This document shows, piece after piece, positions 23,770-31,942 of a DNA stretch of 36,526 nucleotides. The notes under the pieces are model-generated. The model was not told the origin of the DNA. It ran no database searches and was given only the letters and a program-made list of their open reading frames with translations. The position numbers were made by a program, and so were the translations under genes. Within the stretch, counting starts at the first letter, position 1; the number at the start of each line of letters is the position of its first letter. Source of the DNA: Chloroflexota bacterium (GTDB lineage Bacteria > Chloroflexota > Anaerolineae > Anaerolineales > Anaerolineaceae); NCBI GenBank assembly GCA_016838895.1, contig JAEKNU010000045.1:1-36526 (forward strand), in the 5' to 3' direction.

Positions 23770-24744
23770 TTGAACACTTCAAATCAACTGCTCAATATCC
23801 CCTGGGAAGAAAAACCCTCATCCTGTACCGATGTTGTCTGGCGATACAGCGCTAACCCCATTATTCCACGAGATTTAATACCCTCATCTAACAGTATTTT
23901 TAATAGCGCTGTGGTGCCTTTTCAGGGTAAATTTGCCGGTGTATTCCGTTGCGATAACAAAAAACGAGAAATGAATCTTCATCGTGGATTCAGTGACAAT
24001 GGCATTGACTGGAAATTGGATGATGAGCCCATAACCTGGCAATATAATGACCCGCAGTTAGCCAAATTTGAATACCGTTATGATCCACGAGTTGTCTGGC
24101 TTGAAGATCGATATTACGTATCTTGGTGCAATGGCTATCACGGACCCACCATCGGTATCGGCTACTCCTTTGATTTTGAAACATTCACTTTCCTGGAGAA
24201 TGCCCTGCTGCCCTTCAATCGCAACGGCGTTCTCTTCCCACGTAAAATCAATAATAAATACGTCATGCTCAGCCGTCCATCCGATAATGGACATACACCC
24301 TTTGGCGATATTTACATCAGCCAAAGTCCTGATATGGTTTACTGGGGTGAACATCGTTATGTCATGGGCGTCAAAGGTGGCTGGCAAGCAACTAAAATTG
24401 GCGCCGGTCCCATCCCTATTGAAACCCCCGAAGGCTGGCTAATGTTTTATCACGGCGTGCTCAACTCCTGCAACGGTTTTGTCTACAGCTTTGGTGCCGC
24501 CCTATTAGATCTGGATGAACCCTGGAAAGTGATTGCTCGTGGCGAACCGTATTTACTCTCACCGCAAACCATGTACGAATGTGTCGGCGATGTGCCCAAT
24601 GTAGCTTTCCCCTGCGCAGCATTGGTTGACGAACCCAGTGGACGTATTGCCATTTATTACGGCGGCGCTGATACCGTCACTGCCCTGGCCTTTACAAAAA
24701 TTGATGACGTGATTGATTTTGTGAAATCAACCTCAGTTATTTGA
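23770..24744 (+). CDS. GH130 beta-mannoside phosphorylase
   Basis: A 324-residue five-bladed beta-propeller phosphorylase acting on beta-1,4-mannosides and releasing alpha-mannose 1-phosphate. Family motifs from the new start: [15 protein letters not shown] (21-35), [10 protein letters not shown], and YRYDPRV with Asp105, the position of the proton donor in characterised GH130 members. Then [19 protein letters not shown] follows. The longer frame from ATG 23620 adds 50 unrelated residues and starts before the transcription start. TTG 23770 has GGAGG four bases upstream and gives the family N-terminus (NIPWEEKP). Subfamily looks like the mannooligosaccharide/mannosyl-N-acetylglucosamine phosphorylase group; the exact acceptor is not determined. 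It is divergent from the LacI regulator. Confidence 0.88.
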   Translation: MNTSNQLLNIPWEEKPSSCTDVVWRYSANPIIPRDLIPSSNSIFNSAVVPFQGKFAGVFRCDNKKREMNLHRGFSDNGIDWKLDDEPITWQYNDPQLAKFEYRYDPRVVWLEDRYYVSWCNGYHGPTIGIGYSFDFETFTFLENALLPFNRNGVLFPRKINNKYVMLSRPSDNGHTPFGDIYISQSPDMVYWGEHRYVMGVKGGWQATKIGAGPIPIETPEGWLMFYHGVLNSCNGFVYSFGAALLDLDEPWKVIARGEPYLLSPQTMYECVGDVPNVAFPCAALVDEPSGRIAIYYGGADTVTALAFTKIDDVIDFVKSTSVI

Positions 24745-24978
24745 AACAATCATCTTCAATGCCGCTACTCTGCAACCCCGTAGGATGGTTACTAGAGCTT
24801 CTACTGTATTGATATAACGACAAAAAGACCTGGGAGGTCAACAACATTCTGGGAGTGAATAAAAGTTAAAAATAATTATTGCAGGGCAATCGTGCCTTGG
24901 TTGTATATTTAAACCAGAGTTCAACATCATAGCATATGATTCAGGTGACACTAATTTTGGAATTATGCGTATTTTCGA

Positions 24979-26034
24979 TTATTCTGAATCAGCTATCGCT
25001 TTTTGAGTCTCCCAGTATGAGAAATCGTAACGCTCAATAGGCAGCATTTCTTTTCCTTTTAGCGAATATGCTGATACGATCAATTGATCTTCTTCTTCAT
25101 GCACATATAGGGCTGAATCATCTTCCGAGTTTCCTAATCCGGTTGCAAACATATAAATACTTTCACCCGGAATCGTTTCATAATAAGGAGACAACCTGCT
25201 TTGATTCGCGCCAACATCTCCAGAGTAGATATAAATCGGCACTTGTTTGCTAAGCGGTACAAGTACTTCGTCAATAAATGTGGTAAACGCATTGGTATCA
25301 CCACAGTCACTATTGGGAGAAAATATTTTTTCTTTGCTTTCGGCATCATAATCCATAAATAACACATGATGAACAAATAAATGAATCCCTTCAATTGAAT
25401 CTTGAGATTCTGCAGCCGAGATTTCATCTGATATAAATTGATATTGTTCTTCAGTCAACTTACAAATCTTTTGATTTGAATCTAAAAACAAAAATAAATA
25501 ATTTTTGAATATAAATGAGTAAACAGTCTTCCCATATCGGTTTTCGTATATTTTGCGGTCTAATACATCATGATTTCCTACTACATTAAAAACCGGCATT
25601 GTAAAATATCCTAATAAATTATCTTCTACATTCAGAAATTCTCGATTGGTGGATTTCATCACCATATCACCCAATAAAACTACCATATCGGGATTCAGTT
25701 CATTTATTCTTTGTACATTTGTTACCAAACTCATTGATGGATGAAATTCATCTTTGTTTATATTTCCGTACACATGACCCGCAACAAAAAATGAGAGTGG
25801 ATTACGATTATCCTGAAGAGGAATTTCATTAAGAGATTGTTCCTTGTTTTGAATCGTTGTTACAAAATTTGGAAATATTTTTTTAGCAAGTGCCGGGTTT
25901 ATAATGGAAATATCATTTAACATTGTTTTTGTTTTCCAATATGCACGAAAAAAATTTTGTTCATTGACAAAAATACCAGAGCTGAATGCAATGATTACAA
26001 GGATAATTGTTGTAAAAATTTGTCTCCTTTTCAT
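24979..26034 (-). CDS. Membrane-anchored calcineurin-like metallophosphoesterase (paralog 1)
   Basis: A 351-residue protein with one N-terminal membrane segment (about 6-24) and an extracytoplasmic phosphoesterase-like domain. Recognisable motifs: VLLGDMVM (GD motif), VVGNHDV (GNHD/E motif) and HLFVHHVLF (His motif). The usual first motif DxH reads AGH (in FVAGHVYGN), and the usual last GHxH reads GDVGA. The same differences occur in the paralog at 26255, so they are a subfamily trait rather than decay. GGGAG precedes ATG 26034. Substrate unknown; an envelope-polymer or lipid-phosphate role is possible. It is one product of a tandem duplication. Confidence 0.75.
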   Translation of the reverse strand: MKRRQIFTTIILVIIAFSSGIFVNEQNFFRAYWKTKTMLNDISIINPALAKKIFPNFVTTIQNKEQSLNEIPLQDNRNPLSFFVAGHVYGNINKDEFHPSMSLVTNVQRINELNPDMVVLLGDMVMKSTNREFLNVEDNLLGYFTMPVFNVVGNHDVLDRKIYENRYGKTVYSFIFKNYLFLFLDSNQKICKLTEEQYQFISDEISAAESQDSIEGIHLFVHHVLFMDYDAESKEKIFSPNSDCGDTNAFTTFIDEVLVPLSKQVPIYIYSGDVGANQSRLSPYYETIPGESIYMFATGLGNSEDDSALYVHEEEDQLIVSAYSLKGKEMLPIERYDFSYWETQKAIADSE

Positions 26035-26120
26035 AATTCTCCCAACACAACTGCAATTCTCATAATATTAAAGACATAAATTCAGATTAATTAAGTATAT
26101 ACGTGAATATCGAATTATAT

Positions 26121-26152
26121 AAGAAACTCCTCAGTTATTTGAGGCGTTTCTT
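26121..26152 (-). terminator. Duplicated ATPase terminator
   Basis: GAAAC-t-CCTCA (26123-26133) pairs with TGAGG-c-GTTTC (26140-26150). It sits right after the duplicated ATPase 3' end, at the same relative place as the intact terminator at 27378. Confidence 0.65.
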
Positions 26153-26158
26153 TTCACA

Positions 26159-26254
26159 TTATTTACCATTGGTGATACGGGGCATTTTTTTGAGCATTTC
26201 CAATTCTTTGACAGAGAGCTTTTCCAGCAAATCATTCGATTGCCCTTTGATGCC
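26159..26254 (-). pseudogene. Duplicated 3' end of the ABC ATPase gene
   Basis: Read on the minus strand, it encodes IKGQSNDLLEKLSVKELEM, then LKKMPRITNGK and a stop. This matches the C-terminus of the ATPase at 27408 (IKGQSNDLLEKLSTKELEM, LKKTLSIANGK) with only a few changes, several codons being synonymous. It joins directly to the stop codon of the gene at 26255 and is in the same frame as it. It marks the junction of a tandem duplication. Confidence 0.9.
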
Positions 26255-27283
26255 TTATTTCCAGTATTCCAAATCATATACTTCAATTGGCTGTATCCCT
26301 TTTCCGCTTAATGAGAATGCAGAATGTACAAGTTCACCATCAATTTCCCTGGCAATAATAATGGAATCATTATCATGATTCGAAATACCTGTGGCAAATA
26401 AGCTGATATTTGAATGGGGAAATATATCAAAAAATGGAGATAAATCACTTTCTTCTCCACCTATATCTCCTGAATAGATATAAACCGGGATTTGCTCACT
26501 TATCGGCGACAAATCTTCTTCCATAAATACAAGAAATCTGTAAGTATCGCTGCACTTTATATTTGGAAAATCAATAGAGCTATTTGCTTCGTACTCATCA
26601 TTCCAAAATAGGACATTATGGATAAAAAGGTGAATGCCTTTTATATTTCCGGTTTGTTGCGCCTGGCCAATTTCATCTTTAATATATTGATACTGCTCTT
26701 CTGTCAGGGCACAATCATTTATGGTTGAGTCCAGAAAAAGAAACAAATGACTCTTATATTGAAATGAAAATACTGTTTCCCCATAACGATTTTCATAAAC
26801 ATGGTGGATTTTCACATCATGATTTCCAACAATATTGTATACCGGCATGGAAAGTTTGTTTAATAAAGAATTTTCCAGTTTGGCAAATTGTTCATCTGTT
26901 GGTAATATAACAGTATCTCCCAAGAACACAAACATATCCGGCTTCATTTGATTCAATACTTGAACATTGGTAACTAAACTGACAGCAGGATAAATATCTT
27001 GCAGATTAGCTCCTCCATATATATGTCCGGCAATGAGAAACGAAAGGGGTTGTTGATTTTCCTCTAATGGCACTTCATTCAGGGATTGATAATTATTTTC
27101 TACCTGCGGAAACCAATTAGGGAATACTGAAGAAGCAAGAGTAGGATGGCTATAGATATAATCATTCAGTATGTTTTGTAATGGTATGGAAGTATCACTA
27201 ATCTGAATTTCATCAACGAAAACACCTGCAATAAATGTTGCTACTAGAATAAACAAATAAAAAAAAGCCTTTTTATTCCCCAT
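26255..27283 (-). CDS. Membrane-anchored calcineurin-like metallophosphoesterase (paralog 2)
   Basis: A 342-residue paralog of the 24979-26034 protein. It has the same layout: N-terminal membrane segment (about 5-22), IAGHIYGG, FLGDTVIL, IVGNHDV, HLFIHNVLF and SGDIGG. Shared blocks include YENRYGETVFSF and LTEEQYQYI. It ends EYWK, about nine residues earlier than its sister, where the duplicated ATPase fragment begins. Its TAA replaces the CAG (Gln) codon of the ATPase sequence. CAGGTGA lies upstream of ATG 27283. The two are too diverged to be a recent copy, so both are probably kept by selection. Confidence 0.75.
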   Translation of the reverse strand: MGNKKAFFYLFILVATFIAGVFVDEIQISDTSIPLQNILNDYIYSHPTLASSVFPNWFPQVENNYQSLNEVPLEENQQPLSFLIAGHIYGGANLQDIYPAVSLVTNVQVLNQMKPDMFVFLGDTVILPTDEQFAKLENSLLNKLSMPVYNIVGNHDVKIHHVYENRYGETVFSFQYKSHLFLFLDSTINDCALTEEQYQYIKDEIGQAQQTGNIKGIHLFIHNVLFWNDEYEANSSIDFPNIKCSDTYRFLVFMEEDLSPISEQIPVYIYSGDIGGEESDLSPFFDIFPHSNISLFATGISNHDNDSIIIAREIDGELVHSAFSLSGKGIQPIEVYDLEYWK

Positions 27284-27377
27284 AAATCACCTGCTTCAAA
27301 GATATAGTTATTATACGTTATATCTATTTTAATATTTTACATCCGTAATTTCTTATCTCGTTCAAATAACTACACAA

Positions 27378-27401
27378 AGCCCTTCGTAAAAACGAAGGGC
27401 T
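27378..27401 (-). terminator. Terminator of the ABC export operon
   Basis: Perfect stem AGCCCTTCGT (27378-27387) with ACGAAGGGCT (27392-27401), loop AAAA. On the minus strand TTTGTG follows. It lies seven bases after the ATPase stop. Confidence 0.8.
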
Positions 27402-27407
27402 CCTTAA

Positions 27408-28247
27408 TTATTTCCCGTTGGCGATACTGAGTGTTTTCTTGAGCATCTCCAATTCTTTGGTGGAGAGTTTCTCCAGTAAATCATTTGATTGCCCTTTGAT
27501 GACCTGTTTGCCGAGGGCACTGTGCCGCCACATTTTCAAATCTTCCTCATCCGCCGAGCCTATAAAATCTTCACGCTCAATTTTACCATCCCGCATGACC
27601 AGCACCCGTTTCGTCTGCCGCGCAACCGCCGGATCATGGGTCACCACCACAAATGTGGTACCCGAATTCTCATTCAAGTCGCGCAATAAACGCATCAATT
27701 CCTGCCCATTGGTAGTATCCAATGAACCGGTCGGCTCATCGGCCAATACCAGGGGCGGTTTATTGGCCAGGGCACGGGCAATGGCCACGCGTTGGCGCTG
27801 TCCACCGGACAGCTGCCCGGGCAAGTGATTCATCCGGTCGGTAATGTCCACCATTTCTAACAATTCTTTGGCGCGGGCACTGCGCTCAGCGGCACTTGAA
27901 TGCCCTATCATGGGAATCTCTACGTTTTCCTTGGCCGTCATTGTGGGTAATAAATTATGCAGCTGGAATATAAAACCCACCGAACGCGCCCTGAAATGAT
28001 CCAGGTCGGTGATCTCGGCCAAATTTTGACCGTTTACAAATATCTCGCCACTGGTTGGGCGGTCAAGCGCGCCAATTACATTTAAAAGGGTACTTTTTCC
28101 ACTGCCGCTGGGACCCATCACGGACACCAGCTCACCTTGTGCAATTTGAATATTAACATGATCCAATGCCCGAATCACATCGCCATCTCCATATACACGA
28201 TCAAGGTCGTGGGTTTCAATGACCCATTGTTTTTCTTCACTCATCAT
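27408..28247 (-). CDS. ABC transporter ATP-binding protein, MacB/LolD type
   Basis: ATPase of a MacB-like export or lipoprotein-handling complex. Walker A GPSGSGKST, Q-loop region FIFQLHNLL, signature LSGGQRQRVAIARAL, Walker B LVLADEP and the switch His in VVVTHD are all intact. A C-terminal tail of about 45 residues beyond the domain (from DEEDLKMWRHSALG to the end) is not typical of LolD. ATG 28247 is chosen: GGAG is four bases upstream, while the TTG at 28265 has no ribosome site. It is the last gene of the operon permease - adaptor - ATPase, 23 bases after the adaptor. The tail's coding sequence is duplicated at 26159. Confidence 0.95.
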   Translation of the reverse strand: MMSEEKQWVIETHDLDRVYGDGDVIRALDHVNIQIAQGELVSVMGPSGSGKSTLLNVIGALDRPTSGEIFVNGQNLAEITDLDHFRARSVGFIFQLHNLLPTMTAKENVEIPMIGHSSAAERSARAKELLEMVDITDRMNHLPGQLSGGQRQRVAIARALANKPPLVLADEPTGSLDTTNGQELMRLLRDLNENSGTTFVVVTHDPAVARQTKRVLVMRDGKIEREDFIGSADEEDLKMWRHSALGKQVIKGQSNDLLEKLSTKELEMLKKTLSIANGK

Positions 28248-28270
28248 ATTGCTCCAGGAGGGCAAATCGC

Positions 28271-29470
28271 TTATTCATTACTGATTTCAACATCCACGAA
28301 AGCGGTCATACCCCATTTCAATCCATCCGGAATTTCATCCAATTCCAGTCGCAGGGTGTAATTCACACCCGAACCTTCATCTGCTTTGGGTGAAATATAC
28401 ATCACCTTTGCCGTTGAGACTTCATCCGGCAGCGCGTCAAAGGTAACTTTTGCGATCGCTCCGATTTGAATCTGGGCGACATCAATTTCGCTTAGGTCGG
28501 TTGTTTCAACGATGAAGTTTTCCAAATCACCAAAACTGACCACCGGACTGCCCGGATTAACCCATTCATTGACACGCAAAAAATGCTTACCAATCGTGCC
28601 ATCAAATGGTGCGGATAATTCCAGGTTCGCCAGGTTTTCCTCTGCAGCAGTCAATTGCGCTTCAGCCGTTTCCACCTGTGCAGTGAATAAAGCCTCCATC
28701 TCCGGGTCAGGGCCATTCTGCAACTTTGATAATTCCTCTTCATAAAAAGCAACATTCGCTTCGGCCATCATCACCCGAGCATCGGCCTCAGCAACAGCTT
28801 CGGCATCCGGGTATCCGAGCGCATAATTCAGGTTATAAACAGCCTTATCTTTTGTTTTTTTAACAGCGACTAAGGCACTTAAAGCGCGTGCCCGGTCTGG
28901 GTCATCGGCGCTCTTATTTTCTTCAAAATAATTATAATCATCTTCAGCATCTTTTAGTGCCTGTTCCGCAATCACCACATCTGCTCGTAGACCATCCAGC
29001 GTGGTATCACTGCTGCGCCGATAGTCTTTACGACCACGATTATCATTAGCGTCGTCCAACTCTATCTGCGCTTTTGCCAATGCCATTTGTGCCTCAGCCA
29101 ATATAATATCCTGATGATCATAAAAATCATCCAGTTGCTGCTGCGCAGAAAGCAAGCTTACCTCGGCATTTTTAACAAAAGACCGCATTTGATCCGTGCC
29201 ATCCAAACGTAATATCACCTGATCTTTTTCTGCAATCTCCCCTTCATTCACCAATATCTCATCCACAACACCCCCCACCGACATGCTCATCATCGCCCAT
29301 TGAGCCGGAAGAACCTTACCGGTAGCGCTCACTACCGGAATAAATGTTGCTTCCAATTCAGTTTCGGGGGTAGGGTCTGCTTCAGGTTTCCCGGCTGAAC
29401 AGCCAGTAAAAGCCCAAACAAAAGTCAGCCCTACGATTAGCAATCCTGTCCATAATTTTTTCTGCTTCAT
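28271..29470 (-). CDS. HlyD/MacA-type periplasmic adaptor lipoprotein
   Basis: A 399-residue membrane-fusion protein of the MacA/HlyD family that couples the ABC permease to the outside. Signal peptide KLWTGLLIVGLTFVWA with lipobox FTGC, then the split biotinyl-lipoyl domain (SVGGVVDEILVNEGEIAEKDQVILRLD at the front, ELSAPFDGTIGKHFLRVNEWVNPG behind), enclosing a long Ala/Glu-rich coiled-coil hairpin (about 100-260), and a C-terminal beta-barrel part. ATG 29470 has AGGAGG eight bases upstream; the longer frame to 29563 overlaps the permease gene and lacks support. Confidence 0.93.
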   Translation of the reverse strand: MKQKKLWTGLLIVGLTFVWAFTGCSAGKPEADPTPETELEATFIPVVSATGKVLPAQWAMMSMSVGGVVDEILVNEGEIAEKDQVILRLDGTDQMRSFVKNAEVSLLSAQQQLDDFYDHQDIILAEAQMALAKAQIELDDANDNRGRKDYRRSSDTTLDGLRADVVIAEQALKDAEDDYNYFEENKSADDPDRARALSALVAVKKTKDKAVYNLNYALGYPDAEAVAEADARVMMAEANVAFYEEELSKLQNGPDPEMEALFTAQVETAEAQLTAAEENLANLELSAPFDGTIGKHFLRVNEWVNPGSPVVSFGDLENFIVETTDLSEIDVAQIQIGAIAKVTFDALPDEVSTAKVMYISPKADEGSGVNYTLRLELDEIPDGLKWGMTAFVDVEISNE

Positions 29471-29498
29471 TGTAGAACCTCCTGAAAAAAATAACCAA

Positions 29499-31748
29499 TT
29501 ATTCATAACGCAATGCCTCAACGGGCTGCATCTTTGTAGCGCGGTAAGCGGGATAAATACCACCCACCAGACCCAACATCAAAGAAACCAATATCGCACG
29601 TGCAAAAATACCAACCGTCCATATCATATTTAACAATTCACCAGTCATCGGATTCGCCCTCATCAGCGCACCTAATCCGAAAGCGACAAATACGCCGCCT
29701 ACTGCACCGACCAGCGATAGAATCAAAGATTCCTTGATAATCATCTCTAACACCCGCCGCCTACGCCAACCTAAAGCCCGAAGCACACCAATCTCGCGGG
29801 TACGTTCCAATACCGACATCAGCATGGTGTTCATCACACCCAACCCGCCAACAAGGATCGCCAGGAAGGAGATACCGCCCATCATACTGTCCATGCTTTC
29901 CATATCCGGCATCTGGTCTGCAAACTCGCCGGATAATGCTGCATGCACATTTGGAATCTCCTCATTGATTTTCTCAACCATTTGTTCAGCCTTTTTGGGG
30001 TCAACAAGATTTACCGAATACATGGTTGACTTATGCGGTCGGCCGAGGAAGTTTTGTCCATCTCGCAATGAAATGACCGCCCCGGATTCTTCCCATCCCA
30101 CACCGCTTTCATAAATCCCTTTTACTTTGAAGCGCGAGCCGTTCAATTCTATCGTCTCCCCAACCGATTTATGCAAGGATTCCGCCAGCATACTGCCTAG
30201 CATAATTTGATGATTGCCAGTAATAAGTTCACCTTCAACCACATTAAATCGCTGAATGGCATATTCATTGGGCGCATACCCCAGAATAATCATGAAGCCA
30301 GCTCCATCATCCGTCATAATGGCGGTAAAAACCATGCCGCTAACACTTTCTACTTCGCTCATGGCAGCGATTTTGGCTCCATCCCGTGCATCAATTGCAC
30401 TCAAACTGGTATCAGCGATATCCGCCTGACGCACCATAATCTCCGCCCCCTGGCCGGCTGCCATGCCGGAGAGCTGCTCGCTCATGCCTTCCACCATGGC
30501 TTCCAATGACATAATTGCGCCTACAGTAACGGCTATTACCAGCAAGGTCAGGAAGGTCCGTGCGGCACGCTGCCATAAGTTTTGTACGGGTAAACCGCCA
30601 AATGGCAATCGCTTGACCGATTTACCGGTGGTGCCGCCTTCATAACGTAACGCTTCTATAGGTGCCAGTTTTGCAGCCCGATAAGCCGGGTATAGTCCGC
30701 CCACAATGCCCATGAGCAGCACAGTCACAAATGCATTAACGATTAAATTGGGACGAATACTGGAGGTACCCATGCCCATCATGACCGTGTTCTGCTCAAT
30801 CATCCACAGCAGTCCCCAGGCTATTGCCAACCCGATGATGCCGCCCAAAAAACAAACCACAATCGATTCACCTAAAATCATCATCAAAACGCGCCAGCTT
30901 TTCCAGCCTACAGCGCGTAAAACACCAATCTCACGGGTTCGGTCATAAACCGACATCAACTGGGCGTTCATCATGCCAATGCCGCCCAACAGAATCGCCA
31001 ATCCGGCGATCATCCAGACGAAGACATACATCATATCGCCCATCATCTGCGAATCGGCAAAATCTGAGGTACCGGATACAACATATTTTGGCCAGACTTT
31101 CGCCGCGCGGTCAATCAATTGTTCCTTTAAGGAAGGATCCTTCAGCTTGATGTAGAAAAGGCTTACCTGTCGACTCTTCCCAAGCAAAACCTGGGCTTCG
31201 GATAATTCAATCACCGCACCGCCATCCTCAAAAGCATCTCCGGTCTGGTAAATGCCGATAATACGATAGACACTATTGCCCATGCGAATGGTATCGCCCA
31301 CGTCCTTTTTAAAGGATTCAGCGGCAGCAGAACCCAACAATAAGGGTTTACCGCTCTTGCGGCGCGCTAATGGATCATTAAAGCTGACGCCTTCTATAAT
31401 CTGAAATCGATCCAGTAAAAACGAATCCGCAGGATAGCCGAAGATAAAAACATATGGGGAAGCATCTGTGGGAACATACCCTTCTACCATGGCACTGATC
31501 TTGTCAATTTCCGGCATCGCTTCTAGGCGTTCCCCTACTTCCTCATCCACCGTGCTTAAACTTACGTCAACCGTATTGGGTTGATGTAAAATCAAATCCG
31601 CTTTACTTCCCGAAATCATCGACCCATAGCCTTCATCAATGCCTACGGCCATGGACCCTAAAGCAATAATTGCCATCACCCCCATGCTGATTGCTAAAAT
31701 GGTTAATAAAGTGCGTGCTTTTCTACGTAGTAAATTTTTCAGTATCAT
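29499..31748 (-). CDS. Tandem-fused FtsX/MacB-like ABC permease
   Basis: A 749-residue protein made of two MacB-like permease halves. Half 1 (1 to about 375) has RKARTLLTILAISMGVM, an extracytoplasmic domain, RTREIGVLRAVGW and ends GLYPAYRAAKLAPIEALRYE. Half 2 (about 385-749) repeats this with RAARTFLTLLVIAVTVG, RTREIGVLRALGW and GIYPAYRATKMQPVEALRYE. Classic MacB works as a homodimer of one half, so this looks like a covalently joined dimer. ATG 31748 follows AAGAG. It is the first gene of the operon; substrate is unknown (peptide, lipid or siderophore are usual for the family). Confidence 0.92.
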   Translation of the reverse strand: MILKNLLRRKARTLLTILAISMGVMAIIALGSMAVGIDEGYGSMISGSKADLILHQPNTVDVSLSTVDEEVGERLEAMPEIDKISAMVEGYVPTDASPYVFIFGYPADSFLLDRFQIIEGVSFNDPLARRKSGKPLLLGSAAAESFKKDVGDTIRMGNSVYRIIGIYQTGDAFEDGGAVIELSEAQVLLGKSRQVSLFYIKLKDPSLKEQLIDRAAKVWPKYVVSGTSDFADSQMMGDMMYVFVWMIAGLAILLGGIGMMNAQLMSVYDRTREIGVLRAVGWKSWRVLMMILGESIVVCFLGGIIGLAIAWGLLWMIEQNTVMMGMGTSSIRPNLIVNAFVTVLLMGIVGGLYPAYRAAKLAPIEALRYEGGTTGKSVKRLPFGGLPVQNLWQRAARTFLTLLVIAVTVGAIMSLEAMVEGMSEQLSGMAAGQGAEIMVRQADIADTSLSAIDARDGAKIAAMSEVESVSGMVFTAIMTDDGAGFMIILGYAPNEYAIQRFNVVEGELITGNHQIMLGSMLAESLHKSVGETIELNGSRFKVKGIYESGVGWEESGAVISLRDGQNFLGRPHKSTMYSVNLVDPKKAEQMVEKINEEIPNVHAALSGEFADQMPDMESMDSMMGGISFLAILVGGLGVMNTMLMSVLERTREIGVLRALGWRRRRVLEMIIKESLILSLVGAVGGVFVAFGLGALMRANPMTGELLNMIWTVGIFARAILVSLMLGLVGGIYPAYRATKMQPVEALRYE

Positions 31749-31793
31749 GTTCAACTCTTATTTTTGTATAAGCAAAAAAAATAATATTGTATC

Positions 31794-31822
31794 ATTGTAT
31801 CACCAGATATTTACAGATACAA
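31794..31822 (-). promoter_or_regulatory. Promoter of the ABC export operon
   Basis: On the minus strand, TTGTAT (complement of 31817-31822) and TACAAT (complement of 31794-31799) are 17 bases apart, about 45 bases upstream of the permease ATG. Confidence 0.5.
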
Positions 31823-31901
31823 GAACCTGAGCACGATTTTTGGTGGTTTTTAATCGTTTTTCTATCTATATGATCAACATTACAGCTTGAAACCCATAAA
31901 T

Positions 31902-31910
31902 TGGTATAAT
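31902..31910 (+). promoter_or_regulatory. Extended -10 promoter of the MgtC/DUF4010 gene
   Basis: TGGTATAAT: a perfect TATAAT (31905-31910) with the TGn extension and no good -35 box. It lies 32 bases before ATG 31943, with AAAGGA as ribosome site. Confidence 0.6.
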
Positions 31911-31942
31911 GATATGTACCACAGGGTTCTGAAAGGATAAAT

